A stretch of 64,000 nucleotides of DNA from Egicoccus sp. AB-alg2 (GCF_041821065.1 NZ_JBGUAX010000003.1:62001-126000); one strand, 5' to 3'. Positions 23,654 through 34,108 are shown, numbered from the stretch's first letter. Notes: generated from the letters alone by a model not told the origin. Numbers and translations are program-made.

Positions 23654-25531
23654 GTGCAGGTAGGCGCCTTTCGGATCCAGCAGCGCAAGCTCGATCTCCT
23701 CGCATACGAGGGCTTCACCGCGTCGGATCGTGGTGATGGTGCGGCCGTCGAGGCCGCGCTCGAGGTGATGACCCGCGGTTGGCAACGGTCCGGTCACGCG
23801 CGAGTGCCGGTGACGGCGCCCATCGACTGGCGCCAGTGCGACGGGCATCGCAGCTGGGCATTCCATCTCCACAACTGGGAGTTCCTCGGCCCGGTGCTCG
23901 GCTCCTACCAGGAAACGGGCGAAAAGCGTTTCCTGGACTTCGCCGTTCATGTGGCCTGCGATTGGGCGCAGCGGCATGCCGGTCGCGACGACGTCTCCGA
24001 CTTCGCCTGGTACGACATGGCGGCGGGACTGCGGGCGTATCGGCTGGGCTATCTACTGGACGTGATCGCCCGCGACGAGGCCTATGGCGACGACGTCGTG
24101 CAGTGCCTTTTGCAGGCCGTGCACGCGCATCTGTCGTACCTCGCGGACGACCGTCATTTCGCCGCCCATTCGAACCACGGTTTCTATCAGGCGACCGGTC
24201 AACTCGCGCTCTCGCGACGGTTTCCGCACCTCGAGGCCGCTCGAGCAGGCGAGCGGCAGGCACGCGAACGACTCACCGCGCTCCTGCGTGCGCAGTTCAC
24301 CGAGGAGGGTGTCCACCGGGAACACTCGCCCGACTATCACCGGATGGTGTTGGAGACCGTGGCCGGGCTGATGGAGGCCGGCCTGCTGGAAGGCGACGAC
24401 GCTCGGGCGCTGCGGGCCAGGGCCGAGGCCGCGCTGGCGTGGATGATCGCCCCGGACCGACGCCTGGTGCCGATCGGTGATTCCGATCGTCGCCTGATGG
24501 GCTCGAGTCACCTCCGGCGGCTCGGCGCCACGGATCCCTTCCTCGGCTTCGTGCTCTCGTCGGGCACCGAGGGCCAACCGGCAGCCGAGCGCGCCAAGGC
24601 GTTCCCCGGGTCCGGTTACGTCTTCTTCCGCAGCACCGGCGGAGCGTCGCGCGACGAGGCCTACCTCGCGCAGAACGCCGCCTTCCACTCACGTACGCAC
24701 AAGCACGCCGACCACCTCGCCTTCGTCTGGCACGATCGGGGCACGGAGATCCTCGCGGACGCGGGCCGCTACGACTACGTCGGACGCACCACGCCCGGCA
24801 CGCCCCTGCACGACGACGGCTTCTGGTACGACGACCCGAAGCGGGTGTACGTGGAGTCGACGCGGGCCCACAACACCATCCAGATCGACGGCAGGAACCA
24901 CGCCCGCAAGGGTGTGAAACCGTTCGGGTCCGCCATCGAGTCCGTGGGCGAGTGTGGTGACCTGCTCTTCACGTCCAGCCACGTCCGCCACGGCTCCATC
25001 CGTCACGCACGAACCCTCGTGCTCGACCCGGGCCGATGGCTGCTCGTCCACGACTGGCTGTGGGACAACGAGAAACGCGCGCACGACTTCCTCCAGCGTT
25101 TCCTCGTCGCACCCGAGACCCTGGTCCAGGACGTCGGCGACGGCTTCGGGATGAAACTGGCGACCGGCGACGTGGTGCTCGTGACGCCACTGCTCGTGTG
25201 CGGCAGGACCGACGTGGTGTCGGGCGTCGAGTCCCCCGAACTCCTGGGCTGGGTCTCGAGGGAGGAACGCGAACTGCACGCGGCCGCGACGTTCGCCTTC
25301 GAACAGGCGGGCGTCACCCACGCGCAGTTCGCCACGTTGTTCCACTTCGACGCTGCGCCGGAGGTGGACCGGGTCTTCGGGCGGGCCGATCCCTCGGGAC
25401 GACGGGCGCGCTTCCGCTGGGTGGCACAGGGTCGACGCACGACCGTCTCCCTGGAACGGCCCGCGGACCGGCCCCTGTCGGTCACCGCCGAGTCCGAGGC
25501 GACGGGTTCGGAGACCTCCCCGGGCCGGTGA
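23654..25531 (+). CDS. Heparinase II/III-family protein (polysaccharide lyase-like)
   Basis: 625 residues without a signal peptide. The N-terminal half is a helical toroid with IDWRQCDGHRSWAFHLHNWEFLGPVLGSY and HSNHGFYQATGQLAL. The C-terminal half is the beta-sandwich typical of heparinase II/III proteins, with FHSRTHKHADHLAFVWHDRGTEIL and AHNTIQIDG. The family cleaves uronic-acid polymers by beta-elimination. In biosynthesis clusters, members may edit or clear the polymer; the lack of a signal peptide would place it in the cytoplasm. The GTG at 23654 has GGGAG upstream. The first 600 bases use more AT-ending codons than neighbouring genes. UDP-glucuronate made by the enzyme at 14073 could supply the uronic acid of its substrate, which is inference. 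Confidence 0.82.
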   Translation: MQVGAFRIQQRKLDLLAYEGFTASDRGDGAAVEAALEVMTRGWQRSGHARVPVTAPIDWRQCDGHRSWAFHLHNWEFLGPVLGSYQETGEKRFLDFAVHVACDWAQRHAGRDDVSDFAWYDMAAGLRAYRLGYLLDVIARDEAYGDDVVQCLLQAVHAHLSYLADDRHFAAHSNHGFYQATGQLALSRRFPHLEAARAGERQARERLTALLRAQFTEEGVHREHSPDYHRMVLETVAGLMEAGLLEGDDARALRARAEAALAWMIAPDRRLVPIGDSDRRLMGSSHLRRLGATDPFLGFVLSSGTEGQPAAERAKAFPGSGYVFFRSTGGASRDEAYLAQNAAFHSRTHKHADHLAFVWHDRGTEILADAGRYDYVGRTTPGTPLHDDGFWYDDPKRVYVESTRAHNTIQIDGRNHARKGVKPFGSAIESVGECGDLLFTSSHVRHGSIRHARTLVLDPGRWLLVHDWLWDNEKRAHDFLQRFLVAPETLVQDVGDGFGMKLATGDVVLVTPLLVCGRTDVVSGVESPELLGWVSREERELHAAATFAFEQAGVTHAQFATLFHFDAAPEVDRVFGRADPSGRRARFRWVAQGRRTTVSLERPADRPLSVTAESEATGSETSPGR

Positions 25532-25610
25532 CCTGACGCGACCAGGTCTCGCGGCGAAGCTCGTCCGCGGCGCGCAGCGGCGCCTGGACGCCCCGTCGTC
25601 GACGGTCGCC

Positions 25611-25616
25611 TAGCCT
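25611..25616 (+). promoter_or_regulatory. -10 box TAGCCT for the second epimerase gene
   Basis: TAGCCT 33 bases upstream of the GTG at 25650, in the 118-base gap after the heparinase-like gene. Confidence 0.35.
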
Positions 25617-25649
25617 GCGCCCGCGTTCCACGACCAGGGGCTGTTCCTC

Positions 25650-26747
25650 GTGTTCTCCAATCCTGCGCCGGCGGGCCTTCCTCGCATCAGCGTCGTGGCC
25701 GCTGCCCGACCCAACTTCATGAAGGTCGGGCCCGTGATCGATGCGCTGGTCGGGCGCGCCGACGTGGAGCTCGTGCACACGGGCCAGCACTACGACCGCG
25801 CGATGTCCGAGTCCTTCTTCGTCGAACTCGGCCTGCCCGAGCCGGACGTGAACCTGCACGTCGGTTCCGGCTCGCACGGCGAGCAGACGGCCGCCGTGAT
25901 GGTCGCCTACGAGAACCACCTCCAGGAGCGCCGTCCCGACGCCGTCGTGGTCGTCGGGGACGTCAACTCGACGCTGGCCGCCACGATCGCGGCCACGAAG
26001 CTGCGCATCCCGGTGGCCCACGTGGAGGCCGGCCTGCGCTCGCGCGACTGGGACATGCCCGAGGAGGTCAACCGCGTCCTGACCGACCGCGTGTCCCGCT
26101 GGCTGCTGGCTCCCTCCGAGGACGCCTGCCGCAACCTCGAGGCCGAGGGGGCGCCGCAGGAGTGGATCCACCTCGTCGGCAACGTCATGGTCGACACGCT
26201 GTTGCGGAACCTGGATCGTGCGCGCGCCCGTCGCGACCAGTTGCTGTCCGGTCTCGGCGTGGAGACCCATGCCCTGGTCACCATGCACCGGCCCTCCAAC
26301 GTCGACGACGTCCAGCAGCTCGGCGACACGCTCGGCACCATCGCGACGGCGGCCGAGCGGATGACCGTCCTCTTCCCCGTGCATCCCCGGACCCGCAAGA
26401 TGCTGCTCGGCGTCGGCGCGCTGCCCGAGAACGTCGTCCTGACCGAGCCGCTCGGCTACCTCGACTTCGTCGCCGCCATGGACAGCGCGCAGATCGTGTT
26501 CACCGACTCCGGTGGGGTCCAGGAGGAGACGTCGGTCCTCGGCGTGCCGTGCATCACCGTGCGCGACAACACCGAGCGCCCGGTGACCTGTGAGCTGGGG
26601 ACGAACCAGCTCACGGGCACCGACCCGGCGGCCATCCGTGCGGCGGCCGCGACGGCACTGGCCGGCCAACGCGAGCCCGCCGCGATCCCGTACTGGGACG
26701 GGAAGGCCGGCGCGCGGATCGCGGACGTGCTGCTGGCCGATCTCTGA
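25650..26747 (+). CDS. wecB: UDP-N-acetylglucosamine 2-epimerase (non-hydrolysing)
   Basis: 365 residues with the full set of WecB motifs: [70 protein letters not shown] and the UDP-binding [16 protein letters not shown] followed by RDNTERPVT. It interconverts UDP-GlcNAc and UDP-ManNAc in the cytoplasm. UDP-ManNAc can be oxidised to UDP-ManNAcA by a dehydrogenase such as the one at 47873. It has its own -10 box and is followed by a terminator hairpin, so it is probably a single-gene unit. Confidence 0.93.
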   Translation: MFSNPAPAGLPRISVVAAARPNFMKVGPVIDALVGRADVELVHTGQHYDRAMSESFFVELGLPEPDVNLHVGSGSHGEQTAAVMVAYENHLQERRPDAVVVVGDVNSTLAATIAATKLRIPVAHVEAGLRSRDWDMPEEVNRVLTDRVSRWLLAPSEDACRNLEAEGAPQEWIHLVGNVMVDTLLRNLDRARARRDQLLSGLGVETHALVTMHRPSNVDDVQQLGDTLGTIATAAERMTVLFPVHPRTRKMLLGVGALPENVVLTEPLGYLDFVAAMDSAQIVFTDSGGVQEETSVLGVPCITVRDNTERPVTCELGTNQLTGTDPAAIRAAAATALAGQREPAAIPYWDGKAGARIADVLLADL

Positions 26748-26785
26748 CCATCTCCGCCGCGCCGGCCCGGAGGTTTGCGCAGTTC

Positions 26786-26810
26786 GCCCGGCCGGGTTCG
26801 CGGGCCGGGC
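26786..26810 (+). terminator. Hairpin terminator after the second epimerase gene
   Basis: GCCCGGCC (26786-26793) pairs perfectly with GGCCGGGC (26803-26810) across nine bases, 39 bases after the stop. It separates the epimerase from the sulfate operon. Confidence 0.6.
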
Positions 26811-26864
26811 CGCGGCCTCGTACGGTCGGTGCGCTCCGCAGTGGGGCGGTCCGCCGGGCTGCCC

Positions 26865-26870
26865 TATCGT
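26865..26870 (+). promoter_or_regulatory. -10 box TATCGT for the cysD operon
   Basis: TATCGT 31 bases upstream of the GTG at 26902, after the terminator hairpin. Confidence 0.35.
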
Positions 26871-26901
26871 TCTCCGTGCCCGACACCCTCTGGAGCCCGC
26901 C

Positions 26902-27837
26902 GTGACCGCTGCCGTCGCCGACCGGCACCTGCCCGGTGCCCCGATGACGCACCTGCGTCAGCTCGAGGCCGAGTCGATCCACATCATGCGCGAGGTGGTC
27001 GCCCAGTGCGAGCGGCCCGTGATGCTCTACAGCATCGGCAAGGACTCGTCGGTGATGCTGCACCTGGCGAGGAAGGCGTTCCACCCGGGGCGGCTGCCCT
27101 TCCCGCTGCTGCACGTGGACACCACCTGGAAGTTCCGCGACATGATCGCCTTCCGGGACCGGACGGCCCGGGAGCTCGGCGTCGAGCTGATCGTCCACAC
27201 CAACCAGGAGGGCGTGGCCCAGGGCATCAACCCGTTCGACCACGGGTCCAGGAACTACACCGACATCATGAAGACCCAGGCGCTCAAGCAGGCCCTGACC
27301 ACCGGACGCTTCGACGGCATCTTCGGCGGCGCCCGCCGTGACGAGGAGAAGTCGCGGGCCAAGGAGCGGGTGTTCTCCTTCCGCGACCGGCACCACCGGT
27401 GGGACCCGAAGAACCAGCGTCCGGAGCTGTGGAACCTCTACAACGGCCGCGTGAACCCGGGCGAGTCGATCCGCGTCTTCCCGCTGTCGAACTGGACCGA
27501 GCTCGACATCTGGCAGTACATCTACCTGGAGAACATCCCGATCGTGCCGCTGTACTACTCGGCGCCGCGGCCGGTCGTGGAGCGCGACGGCGTGGTCATC
27601 ATGGTCGACGACGACCGCTTCCGGTTCGAGCCGGGGGAGGAGCCGGAGGAGCGCTGGATCCGGTTCCGCACGCTGGGCTGCTACCCGTTGTCCGGCGCCG
27701 TGGAGTCCCGGGCGACCACGCTGCCCGACATCATCCAGGAGATGCTGCTGGCGACGCGCTCGGAGCGTGAAGGCCGCGTGATCGACTACGACCAGGCCGG
27801 CTCCATGGAGGAGAAGAAGCGCGAGGGGTACTTCTGA
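26902..27837 (+). CDS. cysD: Sulfate adenylyltransferase subunit 2
   Basis: 311 residues of the PAPS-reductase-like CysD family. The PP-loop [14 protein letters not shown] (about 43-56), [16 protein letters not shown] and [22 protein letters not shown] are diagnostic, and the C-terminus ends [11 protein letters not shown] as in other CysD proteins. With CysN it makes adenylyl sulfate (APS) from ATP and sulfate, driven by GTP hydrolysis. The GTG at 26902 is preceded by TGGAG. The stop overlaps the ATG of cysNC (ATGA), so the two subunits are translationally coupled. Confidence 0.97.
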   Translation: MTAAVADRHLPGAPMTHLRQLEAESIHIMREVVAQCERPVMLYSIGKDSSVMLHLARKAFHPGRLPFPLLHVDTTWKFRDMIAFRDRTARELGVELIVHTNQEGVAQGINPFDHGSRNYTDIMKTQALKQALTTGRFDGIFGGARRDEEKSRAKERVFSFRDRHHRWDPKNQRPELWNLYNGRVNPGESIRVFPLSNWTELDIWQYIYLENIPIVPLYYSAPRPVVERDGVVIMVDDDRFRFEPGEEPEERWIRFRTLGCYPLSGAVESRATTLPDIIQEMLLATRSEREGRVIDYDQAGSMEEKKREGYF

Positions 27838-29759
27838 TGGCACACCAGTCCGATCTCATCGCGACCGACATCGAGGCCTACCTCGCCGAGCACGAGCGCA
27901 AGGACCTGCTGCGGCTGCTGACCTGCGGCAGCGTGGACGACGGCAAGTCGACGCTGATCGGCCGGTTGCTGCACGACTCCAACATGATCTACCAGGACCA
28001 GCTCGCCGCGTTGGAGTCCGACTCGCTGACGTCGGGCACCACCGGTGACCAGGTCGACCTCGCCCTGTTGATGGACGGCCTGAAGGCCGAGCGCGAGCAG
28101 GGCATCACCATCGACGTCGCCTACCGCTACTTCTCCACCGCCCGCCGCAAGTTCATCATCGCCGACACGCCCGGCCACGTGCAGTACACCCGCAACATGG
28201 TGACCGGCGCGTCGACCGCCCAGCTCGCCATCATCCTCGTCGACGCCCGCCATGGCGTGCTCGACCAGACCCGCCGGCACAGCTACATCGCCGCGCTGCT
28301 GGGCATCAGCCACGTCGTCGTCGCGGTCAACAAGATGGACCTCGTCGACTACGACCAGCAGCGCTTCGAGGAGATCAAGGCGGACTACCAGGCGTTCGCG
28401 ACCCAGCTCCGGCTGGCCGATCCCTACTTCCTGCCCATGTCGGCACTGAAGGGCGACAACGTCGTCAAGCCCTCCGAGGCGATGGCCTGGTTCGACGGCG
28501 TGCCGCTGATGGAGCACCTGGAGACCGTCGACGTCGCGGCCGACGAGGACTACACGCGCCTGCGGCTGCCCGTCCAGCTGGTGCAGCGCCCCAACCTCGA
28601 CTTCCGTGGCTTCGCCGGCACGATCGCGTCGGGGACGCTGCGACCGGGCCAGGAGGTCCTCGCGCTGCCCTCGGGGATGCGTTCACGGGTCGACCGGATC
28701 GTCACCTTCGACGGCGACCTCGACGAAGCCGGGCCGGGCCAGGCCGTCACCGTCACGCTCACCGACGAGATCGACGTGTCCCGCGGCGACGTGCTCGTCG
28801 ACCCGGCCCACCCGCTCGACCGTGCCCACGACCTCGACGCCATGCTCGTGTGGATGGCCGAGGAGGAGGCGCTGCCGGGCCGCCAGTACGTGCTGCTCTC
28901 CATCAACGGCACCTCCAACGCGTCGCTGCGGACCATCCACCACCGGGTCGACGTCAATTCGATGGCCCGCGAGCCGGCCGACCGGCTGGGTCTGAACGAC
29001 GTCGCTCGCTGCACGCTGTCCGCCGACCGCGAGTTGCTGTTCGATCCCTACCAGACCAACCGGACCACCGGTTCGTTCATCCTCGTCGACCGGCTGACCA
29101 ACATCACCGTCGCTGCCGGCATGATCGAGTCGGCCGCCTCCGGCTGGGAGAAGCCGCCGCCCTCGGGCCTGGCCCGCCACCGCTCCGGCGTCAGCTCCGA
29201 CGAGCGGGCAGCGCGTTTGGGGCAGCGCCCGGTCACGGTGCTGCTCACCGGCATGACGGGTTCGGGCAAGTCCACGATCGCGGCGGCCCTGGAACGGCGG
29301 CTGTTCGACCGCGGCAAGTCGGTGCTGCGCCTGGACGGCGAGAACCTGCGGCTGGGCATCAGCCGCGACCTCGGTTTCACCAACGAGGACCGGTCGGAGA
29401 ACCTGCGGCGGGCCGCGGAGATCGCCGCGATCGCCAGCCGTCACGGGCTCATCACGCTGGTCGCCGTCCAGGCGCCGCAGGCGTCGGTGCGCCAGCGCGT
29501 CCGCGACCTGCTGGGCGCCGACCGGTTCGTCGAGGTGTTCCTCGACGCGCCCGAGCAGACGCGGCGCGCCCGCGACCCCAACGGCCTGTACGCCAAGGCC
29601 GATCGCGGCGAGGTCGCCCACGTCCCGGGCGTGACCAGCGGCTTCGACCACCCGGCCGACCCGGACGTGCACCTCGACACGTCCGAGCGGACCGTCGAGG
29701 ACTGCGTCGAGGCGATCGTCAGCGTGCTCACCGAGCGCGGGTTCCTCGACGTCCGGTGA
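27837..29759 (+). CDS. cysNC: Bifunctional sulfate adenylyltransferase subunit 1 / adenylylsulfate kinase (CysNC)
   Basis: 640 residues. The N-terminal CysN GTPase has GSVDDGKST (31-39), DTPGH (about 111-115) and NKMD (about 164-167), followed by EF-Tu-like beta domains. The C-terminal APS kinase (about 460-640) begins with the P-loop GMTGSGKST and has [29 protein letters not shown]. The fused enzyme produces PAPS, the donor for sulfotransferases and the substrate of PAPS reductase. It lies between cysD and a SLC13-type permease with overlaps at both junctions. No sulfite-reduction genes are in the window, so use of PAPS for polymer sulfation is possible. Confidence 0.97.
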   Translation: MAHQSDLIATDIEAYLAEHERKDLLRLLTCGSVDDGKSTLIGRLLHDSNMIYQDQLAALESDSLTSGTTGDQVDLALLMDGLKAEREQGITIDVAYRYFSTARRKFIIADTPGHVQYTRNMVTGASTAQLAIILVDARHGVLDQTRRHSYIAALLGISHVVVAVNKMDLVDYDQQRFEEIKADYQAFATQLRLADPYFLPMSALKGDNVVKPSEAMAWFDGVPLMEHLETVDVAADEDYTRLRLPVQLVQRPNLDFRGFAGTIASGTLRPGQEVLALPSGMRSRVDRIVTFDGDLDEAGPGQAVTVTLTDEIDVSRGDVLVDPAHPLDRAHDLDAMLVWMAEEEALPGRQYVLLSINGTSNASLRTIHHRVDVNSMAREPADRLGLNDVARCTLSADRELLFDPYQTNRTTGSFILVDRLTNITVAAGMIESAASGWEKPPPSGLARHRSGVSSDERAARLGQRPVTVLLTGMTGSGKSTIAAALERRLFDRGKSVLRLDGENLRLGISRDLGFTNEDRSENLRRAAEIAAIASRHGLITLVAVQAPQASVRQRVRDLLGADRFVEVFLDAPEQTRRARDPNGLYAKADRGEVAHVPGVTSGFDHPADPDVHLDTSERTVEDCVEAIVSVLTERGFLDVR

Positions 29760-31534
29760 TCGGCCTCCAGGCCGCGGCCGCGGCGACGATCCTGGTCGTG
29801 CTGATGGTCGTGCTCGCCCGGGAGCTAATCTCGCCGGCCGCTGCGATGGTCGGTGCGCTGATCGCCTGCGTGCTGGTCGGGATCCTTCCCGCGGAGGAGG
29901 CGTTCCTCGGTTTCGCCAACGCCGCCACGCTGAGCATCGCCGGCCTGTTCGTCCTGACCCGCGCGGTCCGGGACCACGCCGGCATCGACGGCGTGATCGG
30001 CCGGTTCCTCGGCGACGGCGCCGGCGGGGCGTCGGGTGCGCTGCGCCGTTTCGTCCCGCCGGTGATCGCCCTGTCGGGGTTCATGAACAACACCCCGCTG
30101 GTCGCGGCCGGTGCGCCGGTGATCCGTGGCTGGGCCGAACGGCACGGCATCGCGGCCACGAAGCTGCTGATGCCGCTGTCGTTCGCCGCCATCCTCGGCG
30201 GCGTCCTGACGTTGATCGGCACCGGACCGAACCTGGTCATCTCCGGGATGCTGGTCGCGGCGGGCGAGTCGGGTCTGAGCTTCTTCGAGCTGACTCCCGC
30301 CGGACTGCCCATGGCCATCGTCGGCGGCACCGCGCTGGTGCTGCTGGCGCCGAGGTTGCTGCCCGACCGGCGCACCCCGCACGAGCAGATCGCCGCCCGC
30401 GACCGCGACTACACGTTGCGCCTGCAGGTCCTCCCGGGCGGCCCCCTGGACGGCAGCACGGTCGCCGACGGCGGCCTCCGCGACCTGCCGGGGACGTTCC
30501 TCGCCGGGGTCGCGCGGACCCCGCAGGGCCGCCGCCCCGCCGCGCCCGAGACGGTGCTGGCCGGCGGTGACGAGCTGATCTTCGTCGGCACGATCGACGC
30601 CGTCCGCGACCTGCTGGCCCGGCCCGGGCTGGTCGAGGCGGAGCGGGCGCAGACCGCCGTGCTCGACGGGAACGGCCACGGGCTCACCGAGGTGATCATC
30701 GGCTCCACCTCCGGCCTGATCGGCAGCACGCTCAAGCAGGTGTCGTTCCGCGGCCGCTACGGCGGCGCCGTCATCGCCCTGCACCGTGCCAGCGAGCGCA
30801 TCGACGGCAAGCTCGGCACGGTGGAGTTGCGCGCGGGTGACGCGTTGCTGCTGCTGACCGACCCCGGATTCGCCGAACGCTGGAACGGCCATCGCGACTT
30901 CGCGCTCGTGATCCCGCACGACGCGCCCACGGAGAGCCCGTCGTCCCGCCGTTACCGGTGGCTGACGCTGGGGACGTTCGCGGGCATGGTGCTGCTGGCC
31001 GCGACGGGGGCCCTGCCGATCCTCACCGCCATCCTGCTGGCCTGCGCCGTGCTGGGGGTCACGCGCGCGATCAGCTTCAGCCGGGCGGTCGACGCCCTGG
31101 ACCTCGACGTGCTGCTGATCGTGGCCTCCGCCATCGGCCTGGGCAACGCCATGAGTGCGTCCGGCCTGGCCGGCGTGCTTGCCGACGGGATCGAGGTCGC
31201 CGCGGCCGGCACCACCATCGTGCTCGCACTGGCGCTGGTGGCCCTGGGCACCATGGTGCTTACCGAACTGCTCACCAACGTCGCGGCGGCCGCGCTGATG
31301 CTGCCGATCGCCATCGACGTCGCCCACCGGGTCGACGCCGACCCGACGGGGTTCGCCGTCGGCGTCGCGCTGGCGGCCTCCTCGTCGTTCCTCACGCCGA
31401 TCGGCTACCAGACCAACACGATCGTGTACGGCCTGGGTGGCTACCGCTTCGGCGACTACTGGCGGCTGGGTCTGCCGATGGCGGCGATCAGCCTGACGAC
31501 CATCCTCGTCGTCGTCCCGCTGGTCTGGGTCTGA
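29756..31534 (+). CDS. SLC13/DASS-type anion permease with TrkA-C domains (probable sulfate uptake)
   Basis: 592 residues. There are two sets of membrane helices (about 5-200 and 395-592) around a soluble centre (about 205-380) with two TrkA-C-like domains ([12 protein letters not shown]... and [24 protein letters not shown]). The conserved substrate motifs are [11 protein letters not shown] in the first half and [22 protein letters not shown] in the second, as in SAC1/YfbS-type transporters, some of which carry sulfate. The GTG at 29756 overlaps the cysNC stop. This operon position makes sulfate the most likely substrate; the family also moves dicarboxylates. Confidence 0.88.
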   Translation: MIGLQAAAAATILVVLMVVLARELISPAAAMVGALIACVLVGILPAEEAFLGFANAATLSIAGLFVLTRAVRDHAGIDGVIGRFLGDGAGGASGALRRFVPPVIALSGFMNNTPLVAAGAPVIRGWAERHGIAATKLLMPLSFAAILGGVLTLIGTGPNLVISGMLVAAGESGLSFFELTPAGLPMAIVGGTALVLLAPRLLPDRRTPHEQIAARDRDYTLRLQVLPGGPLDGSTVADGGLRDLPGTFLAGVARTPQGRRPAAPETVLAGGDELIFVGTIDAVRDLLARPGLVEAERAQTAVLDGNGHGLTEVIIGSTSGLIGSTLKQVSFRGRYGGAVIALHRASERIDGKLGTVELRAGDALLLLTDPGFAERWNGHRDFALVIPHDAPTESPSSRRYRWLTLGTFAGMVLLAATGALPILTAILLACAVLGVTRAISFSRAVDALDLDVLLIVASAIGLGNAMSASGLAGVLADGIEVAAAGTTIVLALALVALGTMVLTELLTNVAAAALMLPIAIDVAHRVDADPTGFAVGVALAASSSFLTPIGYQTNTIVYGLGGYRFGDYWRLGLPMAAISLTTILVVVPLVWV

Positions 31535-31541
31535 CGCCTCG

Positions 31542-32630
31542 TCAGCCGGCCGCCAGGGCCTGGGCGACGCGCTGGTTCACCGCACGGATGCCCGCCTCGC
31601 GCAGGTGGTAGTAGTCGGCGAAGAGTGCCTCGTCGTCGTTGAGGTCGGACAGGTCGACGTAGGCGGCGCCGGTGTCCGCGGTCACCGCCCGCAGGGCGCG
31701 GTCGAACCCGTCGACGGCCGTCTCCGGCAGCAGTCCGCGTGTCACCATGCGCTCCTCCATGGCGGGCATCCGCACCACGGTCACCTCGATCCCCCGCTCC
31801 TGCGCGGCACGGACGAGTCCGGTCAGTTCGGTGACGTTGACCGGGCCCGGCGCGTAGTCCACGAAGACGTCCTCGCGCAGGCTGCGGTCGAGACGTTCGG
31901 TCTCGTTGTAGCGGTTGTCGTCGAAGCCGTCGTACCGGCCGTCGGCGAGCAGTTCCGGCCGCGTCCAGCCCTGGACCTCCTCGCCGCGGGACCAGGCGAG
32001 CACCTTGGCCGGTTCGCGCAGGGCGGAGCGCTTGCGAACGAAGTCCGATCGCTGGGCGAACCACGCCTCGACCCGACGCTCGGTCGACGCGCTCCCGGTC
32101 GCGAGCTGGTAGCCGGGGGACTCGGTCAACCGGGCGTAGCCGCCGTCCGTCTGGTGGTCGTTGAAGTCGCGGACGGACACGCCGATCACCGCTCGTCGAG
32201 GTTCCAGGAGCGGCAGGACCACCTGCTCGGACCAGAGCCGCCAGGTGGTCACCCCGCTGCCCGGGATGGCCGCGTTGTAGGTCGGCCCGGTGTCACCGTC
32301 GCGCTGCAGGGCCTCCGGCGCCAGGCCGCCGTTGGCGATCGACGAGCCGAGCACGACCGTCTCGACGCCGCCCAGTGCCTGCATCTGTCGGACCTTGGCG
32401 TCCGTGAAGGTCGTCCCCCAGGTCGGCGGGGTCGGGACGGCGTCACCGGCCTGCCGGACCGCCGACTCGGCCAGGCACGCCGCGAGGAGCAGGGCCAGCA
32501 GGAGCACGGCCAGTCGGCGCGGCCCCGGCCGATGGGTGCGCGGCAGGTCGTCGCGCACGTCCAGGGTGTCTCCCGGCCCGGTCCGATCCAGGTCCCGCTG
32601 GCCGTCATCGACCTTCGGCAGTTGTGTCAC
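31542..32630 (-). CDS. SGNH-hydrolase-like, membrane-anchored protein (AlgX/AlgJ-type acetylation partner)
   Basis: 362 residues with one N-terminal membrane segment (about 39-56) and an extracytoplasmic SGNH-like domain. The block I serine lies in VVLGSSIANGG and a late DYYHLREAG gives the Asp and His of block V. The protein is next to an MBOAT acyltransferase (24 bases, same strand), the pairing used for alginate-type O-acetylation: the MBOAT brings acetyl groups across the membrane and the SGNH protein attaches them to the polymer. The acceptor polymer is unknown. It is convergent with the permease gene at a distance of seven bases. Confidence 0.75.
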   Translation of the reverse strand: MTQLPKVDDGQRDLDRTGPGDTLDVRDDLPRTHRPGPRRLAVLLLALLLAACLAESAVRQAGDAVPTPPTWGTTFTDAKVRQMQALGGVETVVLGSSIANGGLAPEALQRDGDTGPTYNAAIPGSGVTTWRLWSEQVVLPLLEPRRAVIGVSVRDFNDHQTDGGYARLTESPGYQLATGSASTERRVEAWFAQRSDFVRKRSALREPAKVLAWSRGEEVQGWTRPELLADGRYDGFDDNRYNETERLDRSLREDVFVDYAPGPVNVTELTGLVRAAQERGIEVTVVRMPAMEERMVTRGLLPETAVDGFDRALRAVTADTGAAYVDLSDLNDDEALFADYYHLREAGIRAVNQRVAQALAAG

Positions 32631-32654
32631 GAGCGCATCACGGTGCCACCATCG

Positions 32655-34058
32655 TCAGAACTGGAAGTAGATGAAGGGCTGGACGGCCTGGCCGGAGAAC
32701 ACGACGAACAGCACCGCAGCTGCGGCATAGGTGAGGCCGGCCGTCGGCGCCCGCCACGTCCGAAACGGTGCCTGCAGCCGGGTGAGGCGCTGCGCGACGT
32801 CGACGAGGAGGACGAGCGCAGCGGCCATGGCGAGGACGAACCACAGATCGGCCGGCACCTCGCCCGCACGCCAGGTGACGATGGCCGCGAGCACCTGATG
32901 GGCGTCCGCCAAGGTCTCCGCGCGGAAGAAGATCCAGGCGAGGGCGACGGCGTGGAAGGTCACCACGATCGCCGGCAGGTCCCGCACGTGCAGGCGGCGT
33001 CGCACGGTGCGGCTGCGCATCCGACGGTGGGCGGCCAGGAAGGCGCCGTGCAGGCCGCCCCAGATGACGAAGTTCCACGAGGCGCCGTGCCACAGCCCGC
33101 CGAGCAGCATCGTGACCATGAGGTTGCGTGCGGTGCGCAGGCTGCCGCCGCGGTTGCCGCCCAGCGGGATGTAGAGGTAGTCGCGCAGCCAGCTCGAGAG
33201 CGAGATGTGCCAGTTCCGCCAGAAGTCGGTGATGTTGCGGGACAGGTACGGCTGCTCGAAGTTGCGCATGAGCTCGATCCCGAGCAGCCGCGACGAGCCG
33301 CGCGCGATCGCCGTGTAGCCGGCGAAGTCGGCGTAGATCTGCAGGGCGAAGCCGTACGTGGCCAGCAGCAGGTGGAGGCCGCCGGCTTCCTCGGCGGATC
33401 CGTAGGCGCCGTCGACGTACGGTGCGAGGGCGTCGGCGACCACGACCTTCAACACCAGCCCGAGGCCGATGAGTCCCAGTGCCGAGCGCAGTCGCTCCGC
33501 ATCCGGGAAGCGGCGACGGGCGGCGAACTGCGGCAGCAGGTTGCCGGCCCGCTCGATGGGCCCGGCGACCAGCTGGGGGAAGAACGCGACGTAGGTCGCG
33601 AAGTCGAGGAACGAGGTGGTCGGCCGTAAGCGGCGCCGGTAGACGTCGATCGTGTAGGACATCGTCTGGAAGGTGTAGAACGAGATGCCGACCGGCAACA
33701 CGATGTCCAGCGTCGTGGTCGGCACGTCCAGCCCCACCCGCGCCAGCAGGGCCGCGAACGAGGCGGTGAAGAAGTCGGCGTACTTGAAGTAGCCGAGGAT
33801 GCCGAGGTTGGTGCCGACGCTGGCGATCAGCAACGCGCGCCGAAGGCGCGGGGCGTCCGTCGCGTCCAGGCCGCGCCCCACGGCGAAGTCCACGACCGTG
33901 GACAGGGCGATCAGCAGCAGGAATCGCGCGTCCCAGGCGCCATAGAACACGTAGGAGGCGACCAGGAGCAGCAGGTTCTGTCGCCGGCGCCCGAGGGTCC
34001 AGTACCACCCGACGACGACGGCGAGGAAGCCGAGGTACTGCAGGCTGTTGAAGACCAC
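32655..34058 (-). CDS. MBOAT-family O-acyltransferase (AlgI-like)
   Basis: 467 residues with about ten membrane segments. It starts VFNSLQYLGFL, as AlgI-type proteins do, and contains LPVGISFYTFQTMSYTIDVYR, FFPQLVAGPIERAGNLLPQF, RNITDFWRNWHISLSSWLRDYLYIPLGGN and GGLWHGASWNFVIWGGLHG, where the His of LWHGASW is the family's catalytic residue. It should transfer acyl groups, usually acetyl, across the membrane for polysaccharide modification together with the SGNH protein downstream. The GTG at 34058 gives the usual N-terminus. Confidence 0.93.
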   Translation of the reverse strand: MVFNSLQYLGFLAVVVGWYWTLGRRRQNLLLLVASYVFYGAWDARFLLLIALSTVVDFAVGRGLDATDAPRLRRALLIASVGTNLGILGYFKYADFFTASFAALLARVGLDVPTTTLDIVLPVGISFYTFQTMSYTIDVYRRRLRPTTSFLDFATYVAFFPQLVAGPIERAGNLLPQFAARRRFPDAERLRSALGLIGLGLVLKVVVADALAPYVDGAYGSAEEAGGLHLLLATYGFALQIYADFAGYTAIARGSSRLLGIELMRNFEQPYLSRNITDFWRNWHISLSSWLRDYLYIPLGGNRGGSLRTARNLMVTMLLGGLWHGASWNFVIWGGLHGAFLAAHRRMRSRTVRRRLHVRDLPAIVVTFHAVALAWIFFRAETLADAHQVLAAIVTWRAGEVPADLWFVLAMAAALVLLVDVAQRLTRLQAPFRTWRAPTAGLTYAAAAVLFVVFSGQAVQPFIYFQF

Positions 34059-34091
34059 GACGCGGCCTACGGGCGAGGGGGCGGCAGGCGG

Positions 34092-34108
34092 CGCGCCCTT
34101 CGGGCGTG
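34092..34108 (-). terminator. Short hairpin after the SLH beta-propeller gene
   Basis: A seven-pair stem (one G-T pair) with a TTC loop, 57 bases beyond the stop of the gene at 34165 and before the MBOAT start. Confidence 0.35.

Noticed and set aside
26748-26901. Sulfur-related riboswitch before cysD
   Set aside because: The only structure visible is the terminator-like hairpin of the preceding gene; no riboswitch core could be recognised.
27837-29759. Two separate genes cysN and cysC
   Set aside because: The frame runs through without a stop from the GTPase to the APS kinase P-loop, so it is a fusion.
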